This document shows positions 1 to 7,800 of a stretch of DNA of 64,000 bases, one piece after another; position 1 is the stretch's first letter; each line of letters starts with the position of its first letter. The position numbers and the translations under genes are program-made. Below the pieces are notes generated by a model, which had not been told where the DNA came from, made no database searches, and saw only the letters and a program-made list of their open reading frames with translations. The stretch covers positions 58,476 through 122,475 of the forward strand of contig CACZBF010000007.1 in assembly GCA_902779355.1 (NCBI GenBank). Reading direction: 5' to 3'. The DNA is from an uncultured Lachnospiraceae bacterium. Lineage in GTDB: Bacteria > Bacillota > Clostridia > Lachnospirales > Lachnospiraceae.

Positions 1-1769
1 TCTTTGATCTCGCGCACCATATTGCGAACGGTTTCTTCGCGTTCTGCCTGGCTGCCGCCTCCCTCTCCGGTATCGGCCAGGAACTGCTCCATCGCAGCGG
101 ACTCCTGTGTGGGTGCGGCCTCCGGATGGATCAGGCGTTCGCGCTCGCGCTCCGGTGTCGCCTGGTAAATATCGTAAAACAGCAGCGATTGGTTGTTCAC
201 CGAGACACCCATTTTTTCGCGCTCGGTCTCCGGCGCTTCGATGTATTGACGGATCAGGCGGTTCACGATCCGCTGATCGCGGGGAAGCGCCTCTTCCAGC
301 GCTCTTACCAGCGCCTCCTGCTCTTCCCGTTCTTTGGTGCCTTCCTCGCGGATGCTTTCCAAAAACTGTTCCGGGTGCTCCAATGCTTCCAGAGCATTCC
401 TCTGCATCTCCTCGCGGGAAACATTCTCCCGCTGTCCCGGCCGATACTGTTCCACGATCTGCCGGAGGTTCTGCATGTATTTTTCGTTTCTTGCAACGTT
501 CTGCTGATAGGTCTGGTACAACTGCTGGCGAAGGTTCTCGGTACTTTCCTCGACGTTCACCTCCGTCGTCTCGGTGTCACCCTCCTTCGTCACATGCGTG
601 AGGTCGGTCTGTTCAAACGTATCGCCCTCCTGCGTTACGGTCTCGCCACCGAGGAGGACCTGTTCTGCGGATGTCTCATAGACATTGCCGCCGATCGAGG
701 GCTGGATCCTTGTATCCGACCAGCGCCTTAAGTCCAGGATCTGGTTCAATACCGAAAGCTCACTCCGGCTTTCGTCGATCTCCTGCTCCGCGCGGTTTGT
801 GACTTCGCGGAGGTACTGGATGTAAGCAGTGTTGTTCTCGATCCTCGAGAGCGTATTCTCTGCGGATTGATAATATGCCGCATCCGCCTGATACCAGTTG
901 TTCAGTTTATGGTCGATGTACTCGTAAGCGGCCTGATAAATGTTGTCGATCAGGTTTAAGAGCACTGCCGATGTCACGCGTTCGCTGACATTTTCCACCG
1001 TGATCTCGTTCTCCGTCAGATCCGTCCCTTCGTAGACGTTTTCATGCCGGTAGATCAGGGGCTGTCTCTCGCCGCGGACATTTTCTCTCAGGCGCTGCAA
1101 GAGGATCTCTCTCGACAACCGCGTGCTCTCCGCCAGCTGATATTGCTGCTGTGTGATGCTGCGCGGATTGTAGCTCACCGACGAAAAACTCTGCAGCATC
1201 TGGTAGATCGCACCGGTCTGAAGCCTTGCATTGACTTCCTCGTGGAGGTGCAGTACCTCCTGATGGAGCTCCTCGGTCTCACTTTCGATCTTCGTCTCGT
1301 TCTGCTCCTGATAGTCCGTCACCATGTTGCGGAGATCGATCATGTTATTCCAATAGAGGTTCACGAGCTCGTTCTGCTCCTTGGTCTCCTGGAAGGCTTT
1401 CCGTACCTCCTTCATGAACTTCCGGTCATCGTGTATGCCGAGCTGCCTGAGGATATTGGAAATATAGACCCTGTCCTGATAGTGGAGCGTCCCGTCCGCC
1501 GAGACAAGGATGCGGTTGATCAGGTTGTTGATGATCTCCACTTTCTGCATCTGGCGGTTCTCGATGTTGGTCTCGTTTGCAAACATCGTGTCCCCGCCTT
1601 CCATCAGGAAGATCTCCGGCGGCTGCGTCACGAGATGCAAGAGATCCGTGGTCTCCATATACCGGCCGATCTGCTGATAGTTGCCGCGGATCCGCTCTGT
1701 GAACGTCTCATACGAGCCGCACAGATCAGCCTTTACCTTTGTCTGTATCGGTGCTTTGATCTTTAACAT
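1..1769 (-). CDS. Large coiled-coil protein of the CIS operon, N-terminal 589 residues only
   Basis: The frame is open from an ATG at 1769 to the window edge without a stop, so the C-terminus is missing. I do not recognise the family. The visible part has no signal peptide or membrane segment; after a short start (MLKIKAPIQTKVKAD) it becomes rich in Glu, Gln and Arg in heptad-like order and should be mostly helical coiled coil. It begins 4 nt after the stop of the repeat-bearing tube gene, so the two are almost certainly co-translated. In known CIS loci the genes that follow tube and chaperone encode LysM adaptor, spike and baseplate proteins. The position would fit such a role, but no motif seen here supports a specific one. 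Confidence is high that it is a real gene and low for function. Confidence 0.8.
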   Translation of the reverse strand, partial: MLKIKAPIQTKVKADLCGSYETFTERIRGNYQQIGRYMETTDLLHLVTQPPEIFLMEGGDTMFANETNIENRQMQKVEIINNLINRILVSADGTLHYQDRVYISNILRQLGIHDDRKFMKEVRKAFQETKEQNELVNLYWNNMIDLRNMVTDYQEQNETKIESETEELHQEVLHLHEEVNARLQTGAIYQMLQSFSSVSYNPRSITQQQYQLAESTRLSREILLQRLRENVRGERQPLIYRHENVYEGTDLTENEITVENVSERVTSAVLLNLIDNIYQAAYEYIDHKLNNWYQADAAYYQSAENTLSRIENNTAYIQYLREVTNRAEQEIDESRSELSVLNQILDLRRWSDTRIQPSIGGNVYETSAEQVLLGGETVTQEGDTFEQTDLTHVTKEGDTETTEVNVEESTENLRQQLYQTYQQNVARNEKYMQNLRQIVEQYRPGQRENVSREEMQRNALEALEHPEQFLESIREEGTKEREEQEALVRALEEALPRDQRIVNRLIRQYIEAPETEREKMGVSVNNQSLLFYDIYQATPERERERLIHPEAAPTQESAAMEQFLADTGEGGGSQAEREETVRNMVREIK

Positions 1770-1773
1770 GTTC

Positions 1774-4368
1774 TTACTGCATCAGGAAGTCCGCAATGGT
1801 CTGGGCGGATCTCACCTGCGGCCAAAGCCTTGGCGCCGGTGTCTTGCCCGGATTCGGGTTCTTCGCGGCGCTCGCGGTATCAGGCCACTTGCGCTGATCG
1901 GCTGCCTGTCCCTGCTGCGGGTGCTCTGCGCTCGAAACATCAGGCCACTTTCTCACTTCGGGTTTCTGTCCTGCCTTTGGCTTCGTCGCAGAGGATGCCT
2001 GCGGCCAAACACGGGACGCTGCTTTCTGTCCTTTCTTCGGCTGTACGGCGCTCGACTGCTCCGGCCATTTCCGGACAGGTTCCGTCTGCGGATTCGGGTT
2101 GCCGCCGCTCACCGCGCTCTTCTCATCAGGCCACAAGCGCTTCTCCGGCTTTGCACCGGTGGAAGGGCGCTTCGAGTAATAGCCTTTCTTTGCCTTGCCC
2201 TCCATATCGGCCTTTGACAGCTCCTCGCGGTCGTGCCGCTGGACGCGGGATGGCGTCCCTTTTCCTGCCTTGGAGGTCTTGCTGAATTTCCATTGTCTTG
2301 CCTTCGGCTGATTTGGCGGGAGCTTTCCGATGGGTTCTGGCACATCTGCCTTCTCCTCCATCTCGCTCTTGCGAAGCTCACCGTCGATCCGTTCTGCGAT
2401 GGCATCCTTTGTGCGGAAATCTCCGGAGTAGTTCCAGAGCTTTGCACCCTTTTCCATCTGCTCTTTGCTGATCTCCATGGTGCCGAGTCCGGCAGTGGTC
2501 TCCTTCCCCGAGCTGTCCGTCGTCTTATTCGCGTTCTGACGGCTTCTGTCTCCGGTGCCATCCTTGCTGGTGCCGTTGAAATCCCACAGTTTCTTACGGC
2601 CTTCCATATCCTTTTTGCTGTCTTCCACGGTGCCGACACCTGTCGTTACTTCAGCGCCGTCGTCTCCGGTGGTCACTTTTGCATTCTGAGCGCTGCGAAC
2701 CCCGTTGCCTTCTTTCGTATACTGATCCGTGATCGCCCAAAGCTTCTTGGCTTTTTCCATATCGGCTTTCCGGGTTTCAACACGGCCGATCCCGTTGATG
2801 ACATCTTTCCCGTTGCTGTCCTTGCCTTTCGTCGCATTCTGGGTATGGAACTTTCCGTTGCCTTCCATCGGCGGATTCGTCGTATCCGTCGCCTTTTTAT
2901 CGAACTCCCACATCGTGGCCTTGGTGAGATCGTTCGTTGACTTTTCATCTTTCCGAGCAGAAATGTTACCGTTGCCCTTGACTTCGTTTTTGGTCTGGCC
3001 GAAGGCAAACAAATGATCCTTTGCCAGCTCTTCCATCTTGTCTTTTGTCTTCTCTACGTAGCCGACACCTGATGTCTTGGCGGAGTCATCCGACACGCCC
3101 TTCGCCTTCTTTGCGTTCATACGGGATTCATCACCGGTACCGTTCTTCGTGGTCTTGTCAAACTTCCAGAGTTTGACCTTTGCTTCCAGATCTTTCTTGG
3201 ACTTTTCTTCCTTGCCGATGCCGGAATAAACAGCATTTCCGTCTTCGTCCTCACCGGTCTTGCGATAGTTCTGGGAAGAAACGTTGCCGTTGCCCATGAT
3301 GCTGTTCGCATCCGCACCGAATTCGAACAGATGCTGCTTTGCAGTGGCTTCCATTTCCGCCTTGGTCGCCTGCACGCGGCCGAGACCTGACGTCACATCG
3401 TTTCCGTTCTCATCCTTCGAAGAAATCGCGTTCTGTACATGACGGACACCATTGCCTTCTGGTACCGCACCGGAACCCGCATCACCCTGCAGTGCGAACT
3501 GCCAGAGAGACCGCTTGCCTTCATAAGTCTCCTTCGCCGCTTCCACTTTGCCGAGACCGGCCTGTGCATCGATCTCATTGCCGTTCTCGTCCTTGACCTT
3601 TCGGATCTGCGAATTCTGACGGCTGGACTTGCCCTTCCCTTCTTTTTTCTTGTCGTCAAACTGCCAGAGGCGGGCTCCCTTTTCCAGATCGGTCTTGGGT
3701 TTCTCGATGACGCCCTTTTTCTGGGCGTATTTTCCGACACGAGTGCTCTTGATCGCACGTAGCTGCATCTTCGTCTGGGTGAGCTCATCTACATAACCTT
3801 CCGTGGTATCCGTATCCTTGCGCAGATCGAACGGCGTCTCATCATCGTTGAGATCGGAACTGCTGGAGAGGCAGAACATCATGTTGTAGCCGATCGTCAC
3901 GGTCTCCGTCAAAAGGCCTGCGCGCTCACTGTCCAGACCGCCCCACTCAACGTTCAGGACCTGCGCGCCCGTAAAGACATACCATCTCGCGGCCTGTGTC
4001 ATAGCCAGATCCTGGCCGTTGGCACGACCGATATACAGGATCAGCGGCAGCGTCATCTTGGAGCCGACTGCCAGCTTATCATCGATCTCGGTCTGTACAT
4101 AACGCTCGACGACCAGCTCATACGGCTGGCTGATCGGCTTTCTCTTGATGTGCACGTAATCATTTAAGCCACCCTCCTGGATCGGCTCGTATTCGTACTT
4201 ACGAGCGATCGGGCGGACAGCCTTCAGCGGCACGTCAAAAACACCGTTGACCTTGAGCTGGAACCGATATGCCGGGATCACGTTGTGATCCTTCATCGCC
4301 TCCGATGCCACGGTGGACTCGGTATTGCCGAAATCATTTAACAGTTTATAAGCGCTGGTATCTGCCAT
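1774..4368 (-). CDS. CIS tail tube-type protein with a long repeat-built C-terminal extension (864 aa)
   Basis: Residues 1-195 match the phage tail tube (gp19/Hcp-like) fold found in the inner tube genes of contractile injection systems: a conserved N-terminal strand region (AYRFQLKVNGV), then a stretch with RYVQTEID and a closing WGGLDSERAGLLTETVTIGY block. Typical members end near residue 150-190. Here about 670 further residues follow. Residues 226-735 hold about ten degenerate units of roughly 50-58 aa, each with a W/F signature (LWQFD, LWKFD, LWDFN at 234, 288, 347, 400, 453, 486, 543, 594, 644, 692), a GNG/GTG-xxSRQNA segment and a GxGxVExxKxDME segment. Residues 743-864 hold six units of about 20 aa, R(K/L/V)WPxxSSAxxPxxGQ. 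The start has a good ribosome site (CGGAGG, 6 nt upstream). The gene lies between the chaperone and a coiled-coil gene. Inferred role: a specialised tube ring or baseplate-proximal adaptor whose tail fills or scaffolds the tube, or binds cargo. Confidence 0.88.
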   Translation of the reverse strand: MADTSAYKLLNDFGNTESTVASEAMKDHNVIPAYRFQLKVNGVFDVPLKAVRPIARKYEYEPIQEGGLNDYVHIKRKPISQPYELVVERYVQTEIDDKLAVGSKMTLPLILYIGRANGQDLAMTQAARWYVFTGAQVLNVEWGGLDSERAGLLTETVTIGYNMMFCLSSSSDLNDDETPFDLRKDTDTTEGYVDELTQTKMQLRAIKSTRVGKYAQKKGVIEKPKTDLEKGARLWQFDDKKKEGKGKSSRQNSQIRKVKDENGNEIDAQAGLGKVEAAKETYEGKRSLWQFALQGDAGSGAVPEGNGVRHVQNAISSKDENGNDVTSGLGRVQATKAEMEATAKQHLFEFGADANSIMGNGNVSSQNYRKTGEDEDGNAVYSGIGKEEKSKKDLEAKVKLWKFDKTTKNGTGDESRMNAKKAKGVSDDSAKTSGVGYVEKTKDKMEELAKDHLFAFGQTKNEVKGNGNISARKDEKSTNDLTKATMWEFDKKATDTTNPPMEGNGKFHTQNATKGKDSNGKDVINGIGRVETRKADMEKAKKLWAITDQYTKEGNGVRSAQNAKVTTGDDGAEVTTGVGTVEDSKKDMEGRKKLWDFNGTSKDGTGDRSRQNANKTTDSSGKETTAGLGTMEISKEQMEKGAKLWNYSGDFRTKDAIAERIDGELRKSEMEEKADVPEPIGKLPPNQPKARQWKFSKTSKAGKGTPSRVQRHDREELSKADMEGKAKKGYYSKRPSTGAKPEKRLWPDEKSAVSGGNPNPQTEPVRKWPEQSSAVQPKKGQKAASRVWPQASSATKPKAGQKPEVRKWPDVSSAEHPQQGQAADQRKWPDTASAAKNPNPGKTPAPRLWPQVRSAQTIADFLMQ
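1822..2142 (-). repeat. Short protein repeats (6 x about 20 aa, RxWPxxSSA) at the end of the tube extension
   Basis: Six units built on R-[KLV]-W-P-x-x-S-S-A-x-x-P-x-x-G-Q occupy residues 743-864. They are better conserved than the longer repeats before them and run to within about ten residues of the stop. Confidence 0.85.
2164..3693 (-). repeat. Long protein repeats (about 10 x 50-58 aa) in the tube extension
   Basis: Degenerate tandem coding repeats read from the translation of the tube-type gene. Each unit starts with an aromatic cluster (consensus K-L-W-x-F-D), continues with a G-N-G or G-T-G turn and an S/R-x-Q-N-A segment, and ends with G-[LIV]-G-x-V-x-x-x-K-x-[DE]-M-E. Unit length and sequence vary, so the array is old rather than freshly amplified. 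Confidence 0.85.
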
Positions 4369-4397
4369 ACAAAACCTCCGAACTCGTCAACCAGTCT

Positions 4398-4622
4398 TTA
4401 GAAAAGACTTGCGGTCGGTTTCATTTCCAGAATGCTCTTTTCCCGTTTATTTTCCGAGGGGTTCAGGCTCGCATTGATGGAGCTGATCTCGCTGCACCAC
4501 CTTCGCCTCGTTGCATGATCCATGGAAAGGACTTCTTTCTCGCTCCAGTGGAAGTAGTAGGAAATAAAACTCATCTCCTTGAACAGCTCATCCTGCGGAT
4601 AGAGCTTTATCCCTCGTTTGTA
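4398..4622 (-). CDS. DUF6760-like trans-frame extension of the tail assembly chaperone, no canonical start codon
   Basis: This frame encodes KLYPQDELFKEM, then YYFHWSEKEVLSMDHATRRR and WCSEISSIN, the signature of the small DUF6760-type protein found beside tail assembly chaperone genes in CIS loci (YPxxxLxEE, YHFHW, HxERRxW, EIxxIN). The open frame extends upstream to a TGA at 4638-4640, yet it contains no ATG, GTG or TTG before the conserved YP. It overlaps the end of the chaperone gene in the -1 frame. A slippery heptamer, A AAT TTT (4628-4622), lies in the chaperone frame and would join chaperone residue Phe116 to YKRGIKLYPQ, giving a protein of about 190 aa. Alternatives are an ATA start at 4610 overlapping the chaperone stop, or a late ATG at 4574 that would remove the conserved YP segment. 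Coordinates mark the part read after a -1 slip. Confidence 0.7.
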   Translation of the reverse strand, partial: YKRGIKLYPQDELFKEMSFISYYFHWSEKEVLSMDHATRRRWCSEISSINASLNPSENKREKSILEMKPTASLF

Positions 4623-4969
4623 AAATTTAGCGGAATGTCATGCTCCTTTCCGCAGTCAGGACAAACAAAGTGGATCGTGGGCGGCTCGATGTCGTTGATC
4701 CGCTGATACATATCCTGCAAAAACGCCAGGTCTGCCGTAAACAGCTTCTCGATCGTCGCCGGGGCGATGATGTTCACACCCTCGATCTCCGTGATCACTT
4801 CCGACAGAAGTACAATCGTCAGATACGCCGGATTGCTCATCACGCGCGGGTCTCTCTGTGCTCTCATCTCATCTCCCGCCGTCGCGAGCCTCATCCGCCC
4901 GTTCCTGTGCACCTGCCCCGAAGTATCCAGATACCCCTTCGGCAGTGTAAATTCAAATTCGGTTTCCAT
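4607..4969 (-). CDS. Tail assembly chaperone-like protein with CPxC end (120 aa)
   Basis: The sequence METEFEFTLPKGYLD, followed by HRNGRMRLATAGDE, RDPRVMSNPAYL and LFTADLAFLQDMYQRIN, is characteristic of the phage tail assembly (TAC) protein of contractile injection systems and Mu-like tails. It should keep the tube or sheath machinery assembly-competent and is not expected in the finished particle. The C-terminus carries a single CPDCG knuckle. The ATG at 4969 is preceded by GAAAGGAG about 9 nt upstream. It lies between the two tube genes after a 480-bp gene-free stretch. Its 3' end overlaps the -1 frame that encodes the DUF6760-like domain, so it may be produced in a short and a frameshifted long form. 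Confidence 0.85.
   Translation of the reverse strand: METEFEFTLPKGYLDTSGQVHRNGRMRLATAGDEMRAQRDPRVMSNPAYLTIVLLSEVITEIEGVNIIAPATIEKLFTADLAFLQDMYQRINDIEPPTIHFVCPDCGKEHDIPLNFTNEG
4622..4628 (-). other. Candidate -1 ribosomal frameshift site (A AAT TTT)
   Basis: On the minus strand the chaperone codons CTA AAT TTT ACA contain the X XXY YYZ heptamer A AAT TTT. An SD-like AAAGGAG (4649-4643) ends 14 nt upstream, a placement similar to the stimulatory SD of the dnaX frameshift. The chaperone stop (TAA, 4609-4607) lies 12 nt downstream, and a small 5-bp hairpin (GGATA/TATCC) follows. A -1 slip enters the DUF6760-like frame in register. Phage tail assembly chaperones (lambda G/GT type) use exactly this logic. 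Confidence 0.55.
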
Positions 4970-5063
4970 AATCTAGACTCCTTTCTACTCTCCCATACGG
5001 CGCTGGATTCATCTGTTGCTCCGCAGACTTGCTATCGACTTGATTTTCGCGCTCCGCCTTATT

Positions 5064-5114
5064 TTACCGTCCGTAGCGAAACGCGCTCCGCTTGAACGAC
5101 GCTACGGACGGTAA
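5064..5114. repeat. Perfect 15-bp inverted repeat
   Basis: TTACCGTCCGTAGCG (5064-5078) is the exact reverse complement of 5100-5114, with a 21-nt loop. It is not followed by a T-run on the minus strand, so it is not a plain intrinsic terminator. It could be an RNA processing or stabilising hairpin, a protein site, or a small dispersed repeat. Confidence 0.75.
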
Positions 5115-5222
5115 GGCATCCGCGCAAAATCTGCGTCGATCACGCAAAGTGTCTGCGTCGTAACAGCTGAATCCCTGCGCCTGTCATTTGCGTTTTCACA
5201 ACCTCCGAGTCGTCGGGGCTTG

Positions 5223-5370
5223 CATGTGTGCAATGACTGACTTTTGCGATATGGAGACGAAATCCAGCGTCTACGAAGACTTAGCCTCGACGGCTCTCCG
5301 GAGAGGCTTAGTCGAAGTTGACGATTAGTTCGTCGGAATTCTTATCGCAATGGAAGGAATTGCACATATG
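5223..5370 (-). ncRNA. Candidate structured RNA or long nested hairpin between tube and chaperone genes
   Basis: Nested complementary segments can be paired by eye: 5223-5234 with 5359-5370 (11 of 12), 5244-5251 with 5343-5350 (8 of 8), 5256-5261 with 5329-5334 (6 of 6) and 5278-5288 with 5303-5313 (10 of 11), around a CTCTCCGGAGAG palindrome at the tip. Such ordered nesting over 148 nt is unlikely to be chance. Whether it acts as RNA or DNA, and on which strand, is not shown; the minus strand is given because the flanking operon runs that way. No known RNA family was recognised. Confidence 0.4.
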
Positions 5371-5407
5371 TAAACGTCGACGACGAGTATTTGTAAAAAC
5401 ACGGAAT

Positions 5408-5432
5408 CCCGGGGGGCAAAATGCCCCTCGGG
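5408..5432 (-). terminator. Hairpin just after the tube gene (partial terminator or 3' stabiliser)
   Basis: CCCGGGGGGCA (5408-5418) pairs with TGCCCCTCGGG (5422-5432) around a 3-nt loop with one G.T pair. On the minus strand it sits about 25 nt past the tube stop, with a short TTTTT about 8 nt after the stem. The T-run is displaced, so it may attenuate rather than end transcription, or protect the tube mRNA 3' end. Confidence 0.5.
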
Positions 5433-5456
5433 TATACGTGTATGAAGTGCTATCGA

Positions 5457-5975
5457 TCAGTTCGGGATGACCAGCTCTTCGTAAGCAATCTCGACTGCTT
5501 CGATTGCGACATCCGAAGTCTTGGCGTCAAGTTCGGGACCGGTGTATTTGGTAACCCACGCGTTGGTGAGCAGCCAAACTCTCTCGCCCGTGATCGCCGT
5601 ACTGAACTGCTGCGGTGCGCCGCCGTTGATATCGATGAGCTCGATCTCGACGTTGTTACGCGGGATCTGGCCTCTCATCTCGGATACACACTCTTGGATC
5701 CACGTCTTGAAAGCGGAATCGAGGGTGTAACCTACACGGAGCGTTACGTTGCCGTGCTTCACGAGTCCGGGGATCTTCACCGGTGCCAGGGAATGTGCAT
5801 TGCCCTGACGGAACTCGATGACGTCCACCGTCGCGTCGATACCGGTCACCTGGCTGAAAGCCGCGGTTGCGTCTACGTTCGCGACACGAACCCGGAAGTT
5901 CATTTTAGTTAATGGATATGCAAGACCTTTACTGTTCGCATAAGTAGTATTGGTGCCTGCTGCTGCATCTGCCAT
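5457..5975 (-). CDS. CIS inner tube protein (172 aa)
   Basis: Length and sequence fit the phage tail tube (gp19/Afp1/Pvc1-like) family that stacks as hexameric rings inside the sheath: a short N-terminus, then a conserved core (LTKMNFRVRVANVDATAAFS, VIEFRQGN, VKIPGLVKHGNVTLRVGYT) and a closing FSTAITGERVWLLTNAW and IEAVEIAYEELVI block. It lacks the repeat extension of the second tube gene and is probably the major tube subunit. It lies directly downstream of the sheath gene with a 34-nt gap holding AGGAAAGGAAGG, the usual sheath-tube order. The hairpin behind it may set its expression apart from the following genes. Confidence 0.92.
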   Translation of the reverse strand: MADAAAGTNTTYANSKGLAYPLTKMNFRVRVANVDATAAFSQVTGIDATVDVIEFRQGNAHSLAPVKIPGLVKHGNVTLRVGYTLDSAFKTWIQECVSEMRGQIPRNNVEIELIDINGGAPQQFSTAITGERVWLLTNAWVTKYTGPELDAKTSDVAIEAVEIAYEELVIPN

Positions 5976-6009
5976 ACTATTTTACCTTCCTTTCCTGATT
6001 ATTTGTTCC

Positions 6010-7776
6010 TTACCCTTCCGATTCTTCGGTTGCGCCGCCGCCTGCTTCAGACGTATGCTGGGTCAGACGGAAGATGACGAACTCTGCCGGACGGCTCGGA
6101 GAAATACCGATGTTGCAGATGAGGCGGCCATTGCGGATGTCGTCCAACGTCATTGTCGTCGGTCCGATCTCTACGAAATAAGCCTCGCCTGCGCTGCCAC
6201 CGGAGAGCATGCCTGTTCTCCAAAGGCTGTCCAGGAAGGATGTGATGGTGAGGCTGACTCTCTGCCACAGCGTGTTGTCGTTGGGCTCGAATACCACCCA
6301 GTTCGTACTCGCCTTGATGCTCTCCATAACGAAGATGAAAAGACGACGAACGTTGACATACTTGAATGCGCTGTTGCTGGAAGCGGTCCTTGCACCCCAG
6401 ACACGAATGCCTTCGCCCGGGATTGCCCGGATGAGATTGATGCCTTCGGGATTCAGGATATCCTGCTCAGCCTTGGTGTAGTTGACCTTGAGATCCGTGC
6501 AGAATACCGGCTCATTTGCGGGAGCCTTATGTACGCCGCGGGCGATGTCTGTACGGCTGTATACGCCGAGGACTGCGCCTGAAGGAGGAATGAAATCCGC
6601 CTTGTTGGAGCTGCGGTCAAATACCTGGATCCACGGATGATACATTGCAGCGTAGGTGCTGTCGATCATGCCGCGATACTTGATGAGGTCGTCGGTCTTG
6701 TAGCTGTCTTTCGGCATATCAATGACGCAGAAGCGACTCTTGGTATTCTCGCAGTGTGCTACAAGTGCTACCACAACTTCGGGGATCGTGACGCCCGGGA
6801 TGGCCATGATGTTGACACGGTCGTTCTCCAGGAAGCTCTGGATACCGGTACGTCCTTCGGGGCCGTCATCCTTACCGATGAAGGTACCTGCGTTCACCTT
6901 GTTGATGGAGCCGTCGGAACCGCCTTCAAGAGTGAAGGAGCCCTCGAAAACGCCCTTGCCGAGGATCTGCTCAACCGGGTTACCGATCTCTTTGATCGGC
7001 TGGGACTCTTTGTCACCTTTTTCCGGTTTGATCACGGTATCCTTGACATTACCTGCCTCGACCTTCACCAGCTGGCTCAGTGCAAGACGAGCGCCGATGT
7101 ATGCCGGAGACTGGTTGTTGAGCGTCAGATCGAAGTAGTTCTCGATGTCATCGTTGAAACGGATCTGCGCATCAAAGGTTACCAGATGTACGGTGTTCTT
7201 CGGGATGATCGCTTCATCAACCGGGTTGCCTTTGAACTTGGTCTCAAAGGTTACCTGCTCATCATAGATCATTGCGATGCGGTTGTACTCACCGTTGAAC
7301 TCTACGGTATCTCCCTCACGGAAGCCGTCTACGCTCTTAGCGGTGTAGGTCGTATCGCTGGTCTTTGCAAGCAGCTGCATTTTGCGTTTGAAAACGGAAT
7401 GCAAAGAGATCTGGATGCGATTGCCCCATTTCCCTTCGTTTGCCGCGCTGACGGAAAGGATTCCCATCTTGCGGGAAGCGATGGTAGCGTCCTCCGGTAC
7501 CACACGTGCTACATAGCAGCGAGTTCCGCCGTTGGCGAAGAACTGCTCTACGGAGTTCGCAAGATAGCGATACTCACCATGGGTGTACTCGGAAAGGAAA
7601 CCGCCGAACTGTTTGGTGAAACTCTTGAAATTGGTCACAAGAGAAGGCGCACCCTTGCTCGGGCCTTTTTCCGCAAAGCCGATGAATCCGGCAGTGCTGG
7701 TACCAACGCCTTCTATGCTTCTCGGGGAATTGTCGTATTCCTCGACATATACTCCGGGACTAAAATATTCTGGCAT
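6010..7776 (-). CDS. CIS tail sheath protein (588 aa)
   Basis: The N-terminus MPEYFSPGVYVEEYDNSPRS, with ANGGTRCYVARVVPED shortly after, is the classic signature of contractile tail sheath proteins. The C-terminal third contains the conserved handshake region: ARTASSNSAFKYVNVRRLFI, ESIKASTNWVVFEPND and FVIFRLTQ. Sheath subunits polymerise around the tube and contract to drive it. At 588 aa it is longer than compact R-type pyocin sheaths and within the range of eCIS sheaths with an inserted outer domain; residues of roughly 100-260 look like that insertion. It lies between the PAAR-like and tube genes in one operon. Confidence 0.95.
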   Translation of the reverse strand: MPEYFSPGVYVEEYDNSPRSIEGVGTSTAGFIGFAEKGPSKGAPSLVTNFKSFTKQFGGFLSEYTHGEYRYLANSVEQFFANGGTRCYVARVVPEDATIASRKMGILSVSAANEGKWGNRIQISLHSVFKRKMQLLAKTSDTTYTAKSVDGFREGDTVEFNGEYNRIAMIYDEQVTFETKFKGNPVDEAIIPKNTVHLVTFDAQIRFNDDIENYFDLTLNNQSPAYIGARLALSQLVKVEAGNVKDTVIKPEKGDKESQPIKEIGNPVEQILGKGVFEGSFTLEGGSDGSINKVNAGTFIGKDDGPEGRTGIQSFLENDRVNIMAIPGVTIPEVVVALVAHCENTKSRFCVIDMPKDSYKTDDLIKYRGMIDSTYAAMYHPWIQVFDRSSNKADFIPPSGAVLGVYSRTDIARGVHKAPANEPVFCTDLKVNYTKAEQDILNPEGINLIRAIPGEGIRVWGARTASSNSAFKYVNVRRLFIFVMESIKASTNWVVFEPNDNTLWQRVSLTITSFLDSLWRTGMLSGGSAGEAYFVEIGPTTMTLDDIRNGRLICNIGISPSRPAEFVIFRLTQHTSEAGGGATEESEG

Positions 7777-7800
7777 ATTGTTTCTACTCCTTTCGATAGT

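Larger units (their letters stand above)
4977..5456. other. 480-bp gene-free stretch rich in inverted repeats
   Basis: I find no credible reading frame here on either strand. The plus-strand frame across 4640-5095 is a shadow of the chaperone gene. The stretch holds, in minus-strand order, a GC-rich hairpin after the tube gene (5432-5408), a long nested hairpin (5370-5223), a pair of direct repeats (CGCAAA...TCTGCGTCG at 5122-5137 and 5142-5159) and a perfect 15-bp inverted repeat (5114-5064). It separates the abundant tube from the chaperone, so RNA-level control of stoichiometry is a plausible role; this is inference. Confidence 0.6.

Noticed and set aside
1822..3693. Repeat array that might be taken for a CRISPR or other DNA repeat
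   Set aside because: The repeats are degenerate in DNA and only clear at protein level within one reading frame; there are no identical repeats or unique spacers.
4640..5095. Plus-strand frame (151 aa) partly filling the gene-free stretch
   Set aside because: Over half is antisense to the chaperone gene, the rest crosses inverted repeats; no start signal or recognisable sequence.
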